DNA of 64,000 nt, taken from the NCBI RefSeq assembly GCF_000687555.1, contig NZ_JHWJ01000018.1, forward strand, positions 1-64,000. Reading direction: 5' to 3'. Positions within the stretch are counted from its first letter, which is position 1, and each line of letters opens with the position of its first letter. This document shows, one piece after another, positions 16,966-25,317 of the stretch. The notes beneath the pieces are model-generated. The model made no database searches. It saw only the letters and a list, made by a program, of their open reading frames with translations, and had not been told where the DNA came from. A program made the translations under genes and the position numbers. This stretch comes from [Clostridium] aerotolerans DSM 5434. Lineage in GTDB: Bacteria > Bacillota > Clostridia > Lachnospirales > Lachnospiraceae.

Positions 16966-17104
16966 AAAAAGGCCGTCCTTGTCATGCGGTAACAAGGAGG
17001 GCCTTTTCGTAGGAGTCATGATCCTTCATGGGTCAATGAAGGAGAATCTCAGAGGGTTAGTCTGATGTATAGAATATTCACACGTAGTTAGTGTCGGCTA
17101 ACTA
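16966..17104 (-). ncRNA. Small RNA gene, copy 2 of a two-copy family (undescribed)
   Basis: Same architecture as 13182-13319, 139 nt, minus strand: 5' hairpin TAGTTAG/CTAACTA, hairpin TCAGA/TCTGA with loop CTAACCC, hairpin TCCTTCA/TGAAGGA, then a strong terminator in which GGCC and TCCTTGT pair with ACAAGGA and GGCC, followed by TTTTT. The loop GTTACCGCATGAC and the linkers are identical to copy 1 while stems differ in a paired way. It is convergent with the GH31 gene and divergent from the AraC gene, so it cannot be a leader of either. On the plus strand the same hairpin could help end the GH31 transcript. Confidence 0.7.
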
Positions 17105-17109
17105 ACCTT

Positions 17110-17138
17110 ATGTTAGCATAGGGACAAGAAAAAATCAA
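17110..17138 (-). promoter_or_regulatory. Promoter of small RNA copy 2
   Basis: On the minus strand TTGATT (17138-17133), 17-nt spacer, TAACAT (17115-17110). Distance to the first RNA hairpin is the same as in copy 1, although the promoter sequence itself differs. Confidence 0.6.
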
Positions 17139-17184
17139 GAGGGTTTATTGATATCATTTATCATTAACTCTTTTTTTTGTCTCA

Positions 17185-17213
17185 TTGCCAACAGGTCAAG
17201 AAACAGATATAAT
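17185..17213 (+). promoter_or_regulatory. Promoter of the AraC-family gene
   Basis: TTGCCA (17185-17190), 17-nt spacer, perfect TATAAT (17208-17213), 37 nt before the TTG start. Confidence 0.65.
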
Positions 17214-17250
17214 GTCCCTATCATAAGAATTCGAAAGGAGGAGCGAAACG

Positions 17251-18132
17251 TTGATCGATTCTGCAGGCTTTTTAATGGCTGGGGGTAAATCCATTGCCAG
17301 CGAACGCATCCAGGGTGTGGATGACAACATGGAACGGTCCCATTATCACGAATATTTCGAGCTTTACTATCTGGAATACGGAAACCGTTACCATATGGTA
17401 AATGAACATATCTACTCCATTCAATCCGGGGAATTGATCCTGTTTCCTCCCTATGTGATGCATCACTCCTACGGAGACAGCGGCGTGGCCTTTAAACGGC
17501 TTTTGGTCTATTTCACCCCGGATATGATTCTGGTTCCTGAGATTAAAAAGGCTTTAGGCACCTCTTCTGGCGTTTACCGTCTTGATAAAAAGGACAGCCT
17601 TCTCATTCATCAGCTGTTAAAGGAGATTCTTAAGGAACAGGATGAAGGAGATGGCTATGGAACAGAAGCCATGCAAATGCTTTTAAATCAGCTTTTAATC
17701 AAGCTGGCAAGGCGGTCCGGAGAGTCCATTAAACCGGAACAGTCCGGGCGCATCAGCGAAATTCTTCATTACCTTCATCTTAATTACAGTGAGAACATCA
17801 CTCTTAATGACCTGGCTGCCAGGTTTTATATCAGTCCCTATTATCTGTGCCGGGAATTTAAGCGTTATACCAACAGCACCATCATTCATTACTTAAATAA
17901 CCTTCGCATTATCCAGGCACAGAGGATGTTTCTGGAGACGGATAAGACCATCACGGACATCAGCCGGGAGGTTGGTTTTTCAAACGTCACTCATTTTAAC
18001 CGGGTCTTTAAAAGCCTCCTTGGCATGTCACCGTCTCAAAACCGGAAGCAGTTAAGACCTAGCCTTCCTCCAGAACAATATTCTGAATCCAAACGCCCTT
18101 CTTCACCAGAACAAAGCCAATGGCGCATTTGA
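17251..18132 (+). CDS. AraC-family transcriptional regulator with cupin sensor domain
   Basis: A 293-aa AraC/XylS regulator. The N-terminal half (about 25-110) is a cupin-type ligand pocket (HYHEYFELYYLEYG, LILFPPYVMHHSY); the C-terminal half has two helix-turn-helix units (ITLNDLAARFYISPYYLCREFKR and ITDISREVGFSNVTHFNRVFK). The start is a TTG at 17251 behind AAAGGAGGAGCGAAACG. The last 25 or so residues (after GMSPSQNRKQ) are low-complexity and run into the 3' end of the convergent MATE gene, a 74-bp overlap. Placed beside GH31 enzymes it is a plausible activator of glycan genes. Confidence 0.9.
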   Translation: MIDSAGFLMAGGKSIASERIQGVDDNMERSHYHEYFELYYLEYGNRYHMVNEHIYSIQSGELILFPPYVMHHSYGDSGVAFKRLLVYFTPDMILVPEIKKALGTSSGVYRLDKKDSLLIHQLLKEILKEQDEGDGYGTEAMQMLLNQLLIKLARRSGESIKPEQSGRISEILHYLHLNYSENITLNDLAARFYISPYYLCREFKRYTNSTIIHYLNNLRIIQAQRMFLETDKTITDISREVGFSNVTHFNRVFKSLLGMSPSQNRKQLRPSLPPEQYSESKRPSSPEQSQWRI

Positions 18133-19444
18133 TCAGATCCACCATCTGGCACATGAAGTACAGCTGGACGATTGGAATATCTGTAAACCGGCTTAAGGTA
18201 TAAGCAACCGGAATACTGGCTACCCAGATGAACACGCTGTCAAAGAAGAAGGTAACAATGGTCTTTCCACCGGAACGAAGGGTAAAATAAGAAACATTCA
18301 TAAATGCATTAATGGGCATACAAAATGCCAGGATACGGATAAACTGTACGGCTAATTTCTTTACCTCATCCGAGGTGTTATAGACCATGGGGAATAACGG
18401 TGCCAGAACCATTAAAATCATTCCGATGATAAGTCCCGAGCAAACGGAAAATGCAATCAGCTTCGTATCCGTATCTCTTGCCTCTTCATGCTTTCCAGCT
18501 CCCAGAAGCTGGCCTACGATAATAGAAACCGCGCTTCCCATGGCCAGATAAACCACGTTGAACACATTACCAATGGTACCGGATATATTAAGACCCGCCA
18601 CTGCCACTAAGCCTCTGATGGAATAGCACTGCATCAGTCCTGCCATACCGGCAGCCCAAAGCGCTTCATTGACCATGAGAGGAGTACCCTTAATGAGAAT
18701 CTTTTTGACCAGGCTTCCTGGAATGTAAAGGCTTTTATACGCTCCCACAATAAATGGATTTCTTTTTTTATGGCTGTGAGTCCATGAAATAATGATTCCA
18801 GCCTCTATAAATCTTGCTACCGCAGTGGCTGTACCAGCACCCATAACTCCAAGCTCCGGGGCACCGAATCTGCCAAAGATCAAAATAAAATTCAAGGTCA
18901 CATTTACAAGCACGGCAACAATTCCGGCCTTCATGGGAACAACGGTCTGACCGCACTCTCTAAGGGTACTGGTATACGCCTGTTCAATTCCAAATGGTAC
19001 CATGCCGATTAACATAATCAGCATATACTGTCTTCCATAGCCAAGAACCATCTCCCGTTCTGCCTCATTTCCCTCGCCCTGAAGGTACAAGGCAATGAGA
19101 TCTTTTCCGCAAAAAAAGAAGAGAGCCATAGCAAATGCTGTAAGAATGAGACAACAGATAATCTTAAACCGGAACGCGTGCCTCACTCCGTCATGCTTTT
19201 GGCTGCCATAAAACTGGGCACCAAAAATCCCGGCACCTGATATGATTCCAAATATAGTGATGTTAAATACGAACATCAGCTGGTTAACAATGGCAACTCC
19301 GGTCATCTGCTCCGTTCCCACCATACCAACCATAATATTATTTAAAAGGCTGACAAAATTCGTAATACCGTTCTGTATCATAATGGGGATGGCAATGGAC
19401 AGCACCATCTGATAAAATCTTTTATTTCCAATAAATTTGCTCAT
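18059..19444 (-). CDS. MATE-family efflux transporter
   Basis: A 461-aa membrane transporter with the 12-segment, two-halved MATE layout: first half from IAIPIMIQNGITNFVSLLNNIMVG, second half from KGTPLMVNEALWAAGMAGLMQ, and the GQLLGAGKHEEA loop typical of the family. These proteins export cationic drugs or metabolites using sodium or protons. Its 3' end overlaps the convergent AraC gene by 74 bp, so the two transcripts are antisense to each other there. It has its own promoter (19534-19562). Substrate unknown. Confidence 0.92.
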   Translation of the reverse strand: MSKFIGNKRFYQMVLSIAIPIMIQNGITNFVSLLNNIMVGMVGTEQMTGVAIVNQLMFVFNITIFGIISGAGIFGAQFYGSQKHDGVRHAFRFKIICCLILTAFAMALFFFCGKDLIALYLQGEGNEAEREMVLGYGRQYMLIMLIGMVPFGIEQAYTSTLRECGQTVVPMKAGIVAVLVNVTLNFILIFGRFGAPELGVMGAGTATAVARFIEAGIIISWTHSHKKRNPFIVGAYKSLYIPGSLVKKILIKGTPLMVNEALWAAGMAGLMQCYSIRGLVAVAGLNISGTIGNVFNVVYLAMGSAVSIIVGQLLGAGKHEEARDTDTKLIAFSVCSGLIIGMILMVLAPLFPMVYNTSDEVKKLAVQFIRILAFCMPINAFMNVSYFTLRSGGKTIVTFFFDSVFIWVASIPVAYTLSRFTDIPIVQLYFMCQMVDLIKCAIGFVLVKKGVWIQNIVLEEG

Positions 19445-19533
19445 AGTATGTTCCAGTAAAAGGAGCCCCTTTTTCTGTTATTCCTCCCTGCTTTCACCTG
19501 CAATTACATTGTTTCTTTTAATCAGTCTTAAGT

Positions 19534-19562
19534 ATTATAATCAATAAGAAGGCGATGCGCAA
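19534..19562 (-). promoter_or_regulatory. Promoter of the MATE gene
   Basis: On the minus strand TTGCGC (19562-19557), 17-nt spacer, perfect TATAAT (19539-19534), upstream of ATG 19444. Confidence 0.6.
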
Positions 19563-19581
19563 GCAGAACCATAAGTCATAG

Positions 19582-19623
19582 AAAAAGGCCGCCATTCCAG
19601 AAATCATGAATGATGGCCTTTTT
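19582..19623. terminator. Bidirectional terminator after the GH31 gene
   Basis: AAAAAGGCC and CATTC pair with GAATG and GGCCTTTTT, giving a two-part stem with poly-A and poly-T flanks. It ends the minus-strand operon that finishes with the GH31 gene at 19640. Confidence 0.75.
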
Positions 19624-19639
19624 GTTTTCCTGTTTATTT

Positions 19640-22060
19640 CTATGATAATGATACGGTTGTTTCCGTTCCATCGTAGGAAAAGAACATTTCCCTTCCTCCT
19701 GAGGTGCGTATCACGCAGCTTCGTCCCTTAATTGATTGGGGAAAGGAATGACGGCTCTTACCAAGGGACAGTTCTCTTTTTTTATCGTCCCAGGAGACCG
19801 GAATAAGATTATAGATTCCTTTTTCATAATCGTACCCATCTCCCGAATCCTCATACAGCTGAAAAGATCCGTCTTTTCCTTCGTATATGTGAAATTCAAA
19901 TGGAGTATCAACCACCTCATCCGCAAAATGGAGTCCCTGTTCCATGGGAATGATGGCTCCTTCCCTGACGAACACAGGAATCTTGTTAATAGGAGCTTCT
20001 GCTAAGATCCATTGGCCGCCCTCATAATAATTTCCGGTCCAGAAATCATACCAGCCGCAGGAAAGAGGCAGATAACACCGCCAGGTTCGTTCCCGCTCCA
20101 GAGGGATATTTTCCGCTTCGTAATACATAGGCTCTGTCACCGGGCACACCAGGATGGAATCTCCGTACATAAACTGTGAGGAAATTCCCTTTGCCGTCTC
20201 ATCCTCCGGAAAATCAAACAGAAGGCTTCGAAGCATGGTATAGTCCTGAAGCATGACCCGTCCAGCCAGGGAGTAAGTATAGGGCATTAATTTATATCTA
20301 AGACGGATACATCGTTCAATCTCATCGTAAAACATGGTGCCCCGCTCTCCGAAGTTCCAGATTTCCCGTGGGGTATCCGTTCCGTGAGAACGGAACATGG
20401 GAAGAAAGAGGGAAAATTGCAGCCATCTCACATAAAGCTCCCGGTATGCCCTGTCATCCACTCCCTGCTCATAGCCGCCCTGCCAGAACCATTTGGGTTC
20501 CGGGTCATTGCTTGAGTTGCAGCCCCTTTTTCTCCAGTTGTCCTTTACCACAAAGAAGCCCCCCACATCCAGTGTCCAGTAGGGGTGTCCGCTCATGCAG
20601 AAGTTAAGCCCTTCCTTCATCTGCAATTTAAGAGTTTCCCAGGTAGCAGTAATATCCCCGGACCAAAGAACCGTTCCGTAGGCCTGAGAGCCGGCATAGC
20701 CGGATCTGGTCAGATTCAGCACTCGCTTATTATGGTTCTCTTTCCTCTGATTTTCATAGATTCCTTTTGCATGGTATTTCCCATATAGGTTGGCCTTAGC
20801 AGGATCAAGGTATTTCTTATGCTCTTCCCCCACCAGCAGGAACCGCTCCCAGGCCTCCCTACGAAAGCTTCCCTTCCAGTCAGGCCCGCAAAATGGCTCC
20901 GTGGAATCACACCACCAGGCATCCACGCCTGCCGCAATCAGCTCCTCTTTCAGCTGCTTATAATATACGGCTCTCGCCTTTGGATTAAAAGCATCGTAGG
21001 TGGATAAATCATGTAATAGCAATCCTTTATCCAAAAATTCCTTGTGGTTTTCCGTACTGGGGTCCATATTGGGCCATACAGAGACCATGACATGAACGTT
21101 TTTCTCATGCAAGTCTTTCACTGCCCCGGGAAAATCAGGATACCGGGATTTGTCCAGAAGCTTATTGCCCCATTTCCCCTCTTCCCAGGTGTTCCAGTCC
21201 TGAACAATTCCGTCAATGGGAATGTTTCTATTGCGATATTCCTTGACTACATCTAATAGCTCCTTTTGGGTATGGTATGCCTCCTTGGACTGGATATACC
21301 CAAAGGACCATTTGGGAAGCATGGGCGCTCTCCCGGACAGCTTTCTGATTCCCTTTATGATCTGGTCAAAATCAGGTCCATAGACAATGTAATAGCTAAG
21401 CTGATCCACCGTGTCAAAATATACATAAGAGCCTCTTTTATCATCATTAAAGGTCATCAGGCTCCCGCAGTCAAACAACAGGCCATAGCCCCGGTCGGAA
21501 ATGAGGACAGGAAAAGGAACTCTCATGTTATGCTGGTAGAGATACTGAACAGAACCCTTGTAATCATAGATTCCTTCCTCTCCCTGCCCCAGCCCATGAA
21601 GCTTTTCATCCCTTTGCCACTCAAACCACAACTTCCCCCTGTAAGCGGTCCTTACCTCTTCCTGCACCAGGTTATTGATAAAGATACGCTCTCCATCAAC
21701 GGTCTTTACCCGTTTGATTTCAGGGGCTTCCCCTTTTGTGGTATGCTGATAGACAGGGATCTCATAAAGCTCCCTGTCTGTCTCTTCAAAAAGCAGCTTC
21801 CCGGACCCGCTGTGGCTCCAGTATGTCTTTCCTGTTTTTCTGTTGATCTCCGCCTTAAGGGTGCCATTTCCAAATATATGGAAATGATTGGTCCTGTCAT
21901 ACTGAAAGACCCCGCTTGCAGGCGGCTCAATTCCTAAGGGGGAGGGCTTTATGATACTTCCCGTCACCCCACAGGTACAGTGAATGATGTTGTCAGAAAT
22001 ATTTCTGTATATCAAAGTTTTCTTTCCCGATTCTATGACCACCGTATCTACCTGATTCAA
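19640..22060 (-). CDS. GH31 alpha-glycosidase (alpha-xylosidase/alpha-glucosidase type)
   Basis: An 806-aa cytoplasmic family-31 glycoside hydrolase without signal peptide. Nucleophile D385 is in WWCDSTEP and acid/base D469 in LWSGDITATWETL; the flanking TIM barrel (about 240-590) and the C-terminal beta domains (VFVREGAIIPM, LYEDSGDGYDYEKG) are complete. The active-site context GWWCDSTEP-type resembles alpha-xylosidase-like GH31 proteins, but this does not settle the substrate. It follows the two permease genes of a CUT1 transporter by 10 nt, so it should process the imported oligosaccharide. It is a distant paralogue of the enzyme at 14442. Confidence 0.92.
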   Translation of the reverse strand: MNQVDTVVIESGKKTLIYRNISDNIIHCTCGVTGSIIKPSPLGIEPPASGVFQYDRTNHFHIFGNGTLKAEINRKTGKTYWSHSGSGKLLFEETDRELYEIPVYQHTTKGEAPEIKRVKTVDGERIFINNLVQEEVRTAYRGKLWFEWQRDEKLHGLGQGEEGIYDYKGSVQYLYQHNMRVPFPVLISDRGYGLLFDCGSLMTFNDDKRGSYVYFDTVDQLSYYIVYGPDFDQIIKGIRKLSGRAPMLPKWSFGYIQSKEAYHTQKELLDVVKEYRNRNIPIDGIVQDWNTWEEGKWGNKLLDKSRYPDFPGAVKDLHEKNVHVMVSVWPNMDPSTENHKEFLDKGLLLHDLSTYDAFNPKARAVYYKQLKEELIAAGVDAWWCDSTEPFCGPDWKGSFRREAWERFLLVGEEHKKYLDPAKANLYGKYHAKGIYENQRKENHNKRVLNLTRSGYAGSQAYGTVLWSGDITATWETLKLQMKEGLNFCMSGHPYWTLDVGGFFVVKDNWRKRGCNSSNDPEPKWFWQGGYEQGVDDRAYRELYVRWLQFSLFLPMFRSHGTDTPREIWNFGERGTMFYDEIERCIRLRYKLMPYTYSLAGRVMLQDYTMLRSLLFDFPEDETAKGISSQFMYGDSILVCPVTEPMYYEAENIPLERERTWRCYLPLSCGWYDFWTGNYYEGGQWILAEAPINKIPVFVREGAIIPMEQGLHFADEVVDTPFEFHIYEGKDGSFQLYEDSGDGYDYEKGIYNLIPVSWDDKKRELSLGKSRHSFPQSIKGRSCVIRTSGGREMFFSYDGTETTVSLS

Positions 22061-22070
22061 TAATATTTAC

Positions 22071-22898
22071 CTATCCTTTCACCGCTCCGGCCGTCATACC
22101 GGATACAATATACTTTTGTCCTAGAAGATATACAAGTATTACCGGAAGACTGGTCAGGAAAATATCGGCACAGACCAGATTCCAGTCTTTAAAATACATT
22201 CCAAAAAAGTTGTAGACCGAAAGTGTCATCGGCCACTTGGCAGAGCTGCTTAAAAAATACAAAGGGGAAACAAATTCATTCCAGGTATTTAAAAATGTAA
22301 GTACCACCACCGTTGCAATTGCAGGCTTTAAAAGAGGCAGGATAACCGAGACAAACAACCGGACCGGACTGCAGCCATCGATGACGGCGGCTTCATCAAG
22401 CTCTGTTGGCAGCTTTGCCACAAAGCCATGAATCAGAAATACTGAAAACGGAAGCTGCATGGCCGTATACAAAAGAATGATTCCCATCCTGGTATTATTC
22501 AGATGAAGAAACATCATAACCTTTGTCAGCGCCACATAATTGACTGGCATGGTAATTCCTAACACCATGTAAAGATAGAGAATCCGGTTTATTTTAGACC
22601 GGTTCCTTGAAAATACATAGGAGGCCAGGGACGCAAACAGCGTACAGAGAAAAACACTTGCCGCCGAATAGATGCAGCTATTTAAAAATGAGGTCAAAAG
22701 CTTTCCCTTTTCCACAACCACCAGGAAGTTATCCCACTGAAGGGGAACCGCTGGCAGCTTAAGATTCATTTCAGAGGCTCCCAGGCTGTCCTTTAAGGAG
22801 TTTAATATAATAAGCAGAAAAGGAATCAGTGAAATGGCTGAGATCAGCCAAGCCCCGGCGTTGGCGACAATGGCAGCAGCCTGTTTTTTTGCTTTCAT
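22071..22898 (-). CDS. Carbohydrate ABC transporter permease (CUT1, MalG type)
   Basis: A 275-aa permease with six membrane segments and the MalG-type EAA loop DEAAVIDGCSPVRLFVSVILPLLKP (about 165-190). It forms the channel with the permease encoded just upstream; the two genes meet without a gap at 22898. The transported sugar is probably an alpha-linked oligosaccharide given the GH31 gene that follows. Confidence 0.92.
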   Translation of the reverse strand: MKAKKQAAAIVANAGAWLISAISLIPFLLIILNSLKDSLGASEMNLKLPAVPLQWDNFLVVVEKGKLLTSFLNSCIYSAASVFLCTLFASLASYVFSRNRSKINRILYLYMVLGITMPVNYVALTKVMMFLHLNNTRMGIILLYTAMQLPFSVFLIHGFVAKLPTELDEAAVIDGCSPVRLFVSVILPLLKPAIATVVVLTFLNTWNEFVSPLYFLSSSAKWPMTLSVYNFFGMYFKDWNLVCADIFLTSLPVILVYLLGQKYIVSGMTAGAVKG

Positions 22899-23785
22899 TA
22901 TTCCACCACCTCATCTTTCGTCATCGTGCGGATCATAAAGAATCCGATTGCTACCATGAATACGAACATAACAGAGGATAGGGCAGTACCAATGGCATAC
23001 TGACCGGTTCCGAATTTCTTGAACACAGCCGTATAAAGAACCTCTGTCGTTGCTTTTCCGGGACCTCCGTTTGTCAGTGCATAGATCATGTCAAAGACCT
23101 TAAGTCCATAAATTACATTTAAAACCGTTGTGGTGGCAAGGGTTGGAAGCAGCAGAGGCAGTGTGATAAACCGGAATTTCTGCCAGGAGGAGGCCCCATC
23201 AATGCTGCATGCCTCATAGTAATCCTGAGAGATGGAAAGGATACCGGCAATTAATATGGTCATGATATAACCGGTTCCTCTCCAGATATCCACTGCCATT
23301 ACAGATGGAAAGGCATATACCGGGCTGGTGAGCCAGGGCTTAGAAAGCCCCGCAAGCCCGATTCCCCGTAAAAATGTATTAAGTAAGCCCGTGGATGGAT
23401 TCAGTATGGAGGTAAAAACCATTCCAAGGATCAGGGTGGACAGCACAGATGGCAGGAACATGACGCCCCGGTGGAAATTTAAAAGCCGGATGGATTTTGT
23501 AAGCAGCACTGCCAGTGCAAGTCCTAATATATTTTTAATTACAGTTGTGCCGAGAGTGAATACCAGAGTATTCTTTATAATCTTCAAGTAATTTTCATCT
23601 GCGGAAAATACGGTCTTAAAATTCTCAAGTCCAACAAAATGGAGCTGGTTTGAATAGGAGGACCAGTCAGTAAAGGAATATCCGATACCAATCAGGCCGG
23701 GAAGAACAAATAAGACCGTGTAGATGAAAAGTGCCAGTGCAGCAAACCACATAGGGTAAATTTTATTTTTATTCATCGTATTCAC
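22898..23785 (-). CDS. Carbohydrate ABC transporter permease (CUT1, MalF type)
   Basis: A 295-aa permease with six membrane segments; the EAA loop is EACSIDGASSWQKFRFITLPLLLPTL (about 190-215). No ATPase gene is present in this operon, so, as is common for CUT1 systems in Firmicutes, a shared MsmX-type ATPase encoded elsewhere is expected. It lies 25 nt behind the binding-protein gene. Confidence 0.92.
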   Translation of the reverse strand: MNTMNKNKIYPMWFAALALFIYTVLFVLPGLIGIGYSFTDWSSYSNQLHFVGLENFKTVFSADENYLKIIKNTLVFTLGTTVIKNILGLALAVLLTKSIRLLNFHRGVMFLPSVLSTLILGMVFTSILNPSTGLLNTFLRGIGLAGLSKPWLTSPVYAFPSVMAVDIWRGTGYIMTILIAGILSISQDYYEACSIDGASSWQKFRFITLPLLLPTLATTTVLNVIYGLKVFDMIYALTNGGPGKATTEVLYTAVFKKFGTGQYAIGTALSSVMFVFMVAIGFFMIRTMTKDEVVE

Positions 23786-23810
23786 TCACCTTAAAGAGAA
23801 TTCCAGGTTG

Positions 23811-25169
23811 TCATTTCCAGGCGGGGTCCCCGGCGGCCTTTGCCTGCTGGGCTCTCACTTCATCAATTGATTTAAGGACCTCTTCCGGTTTCATCTCACC
23901 CACGATCATTGCTGATAAATTGGCTCCGATTTCGCTCCACTGAGGATTCACATACTTGACCGCAGTCTGGATTACCGTTCCCTTGTTGGTGTAGCGGCTG
24001 TAGAAATCCTGAACGGATTCTGTATACATGCTGGGTGCATTCTGGAAGGGAAGCTTATTGAATTTGCTGACATTTTCTGTTAAGTAAGCCAGGTTCTCTT
24101 CCTTTGCCAGGAATTCCAGATACTGGATTGCCTCTTCCTGATGCTTGGAGCCGCTGAATACAAATCTTGCTGGTCCTGCTGGATTTACATTCAAGGTCTG
24201 GTTATCAGCAAGTGGTATTACAAAATAGCCGATGTCATCTACTGCAATATCAGGATTCACCTTGTTGACCTCTGCCCCAAAGCCCTGATTGGCAATTGTC
24301 ATGGCGTATTTACCAGAGGCAATATTCTTTGCAGAATCTGCATACGTATTGGACATGTAGTCCTCACCCCAGTACCCCTTAGAAACCATTTCATTGACCT
24401 GGCTTAAGATGGTTGTCAGAGTGGCATTTCCCTCAAAGGCTGCCTTATTTTCATTCCACTTGTCTATGATTCCAGGCTCTTTTGTCTCTGCCTGTATCCC
24501 TGTTTCCGGAAGCCATAAGGTATGATGCCAGCCATCGGATACACACTCATAGATAGGCGTAATTCCTGCTGCCGATATGGCGTCACATACTTTGGTAAAG
24601 CTTTCATAATCCGTTGGTATCTCTAAGTTTAATTTCTCAAAAATCTTCTTGTTATAGCCAATGGCCCAAACAGAAGACACATCCTGTATTGGCTGCCCAT
24701 ACAGCTTTTTGTCTATGGACAGTTCATCGGCTACCAGAGGTTCCACCTGACTGCTAAAGGCGGTCCCGGATAGATCAACGGCATTCTTCTCCACATTGAT
24801 CTGGGCCTTAATATCAAATCTTCCGCTTTGGGCTCCAAAAATGTCCGTACATTCCCCAGTATTTAATTTCGTCATTAGAAGATTAACGTACTGATCAGAA
24901 GGAATGATCTGATAATCCACCTTAATCCCTGTTTCTTCCGTAAATTTCTTAGACAGCTCAATTTCTGCATCCTGAATCCAGTCCTGGCTTGCCATAAAGG
25001 AAAGAGTTACGCCATCCTTTCCCTTACCAGAGGAAGCCTTTGCCTCCTGGGAAGCGCTTTCCCCGGATGCAGCACTTCCGGTTCCTCCACTCTCCGTTTT
25101 TGCGCAGCCGGTAAAAATAAGTGCAGCCGCCATCGTCAGGCTTAATACCACGGTTTTTTTAAGCTTCAT
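23811..25169 (-). CDS. Sugar ABC transporter substrate-binding lipoprotein (CUT1)
   Basis: A 452-aa family-1 solute-binding protein. Signal peptide with lipobox LIFTGC (Cys at about 22), then a Gly/Ser/Ala linker, then the binding domain (VTLSFMASQDW, TGIKVDYQIIPSDQYVNLLMTKLNTGE, IPTDYESFTKVCDAISAAGITPI, typical of MalE/MsmE-like proteins). Ribosome site GGGGAGG before ATG 25169. First gene of the operon SBP-MalF-MalG-GH31 and divergent from a YesM-type histidine kinase, which likely controls it. The ligand is not known. Confidence 0.93.
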   Translation of the reverse strand: MKLKKTVVLSLTMAAALIFTGCAKTESGGTGSAASGESASQEAKASSGKGKDGVTLSFMASQDWIQDAEIELSKKFTEETGIKVDYQIIPSDQYVNLLMTKLNTGECTDIFGAQSGRFDIKAQINVEKNAVDLSGTAFSSQVEPLVADELSIDKKLYGQPIQDVSSVWAIGYNKKIFEKLNLEIPTDYESFTKVCDAISAAGITPIYECVSDGWHHTLWLPETGIQAETKEPGIIDKWNENKAAFEGNATLTTILSQVNEMVSKGYWGEDYMSNTYADSAKNIASGKYAMTIANQGFGAEVNKVNPDIAVDDIGYFVIPLADNQTLNVNPAGPARFVFSGSKHQEEAIQYLEFLAKEENLAYLTENVSKFNKLPFQNAPSMYTESVQDFYSRYTNKGTVIQTAVKYVNPQWSEIGANLSAMIVGEMKPEEVLKSIDEVRAQQAKAAGDPAWK

Positions 25170-25317
25170 AAAAATACCTCCCCGAAAAATTATATTGACT
25201 TTTACTTTGTTATCTGTATTATATAGTGTAATATAGACATTTTTGAATGAACATTTCGATCATTTTTCATGTATATTTTTAACCATCAGGGATGAAGCCA
25301 GGGAGGAAAAGAGAGTT

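Noticed and set aside
21266-21937. Long plus-strand frame (223 codons) antisense to the GH31 gene
   Set aside because: Shadow of a well-conserved GH31 coding region; no ribosome site.
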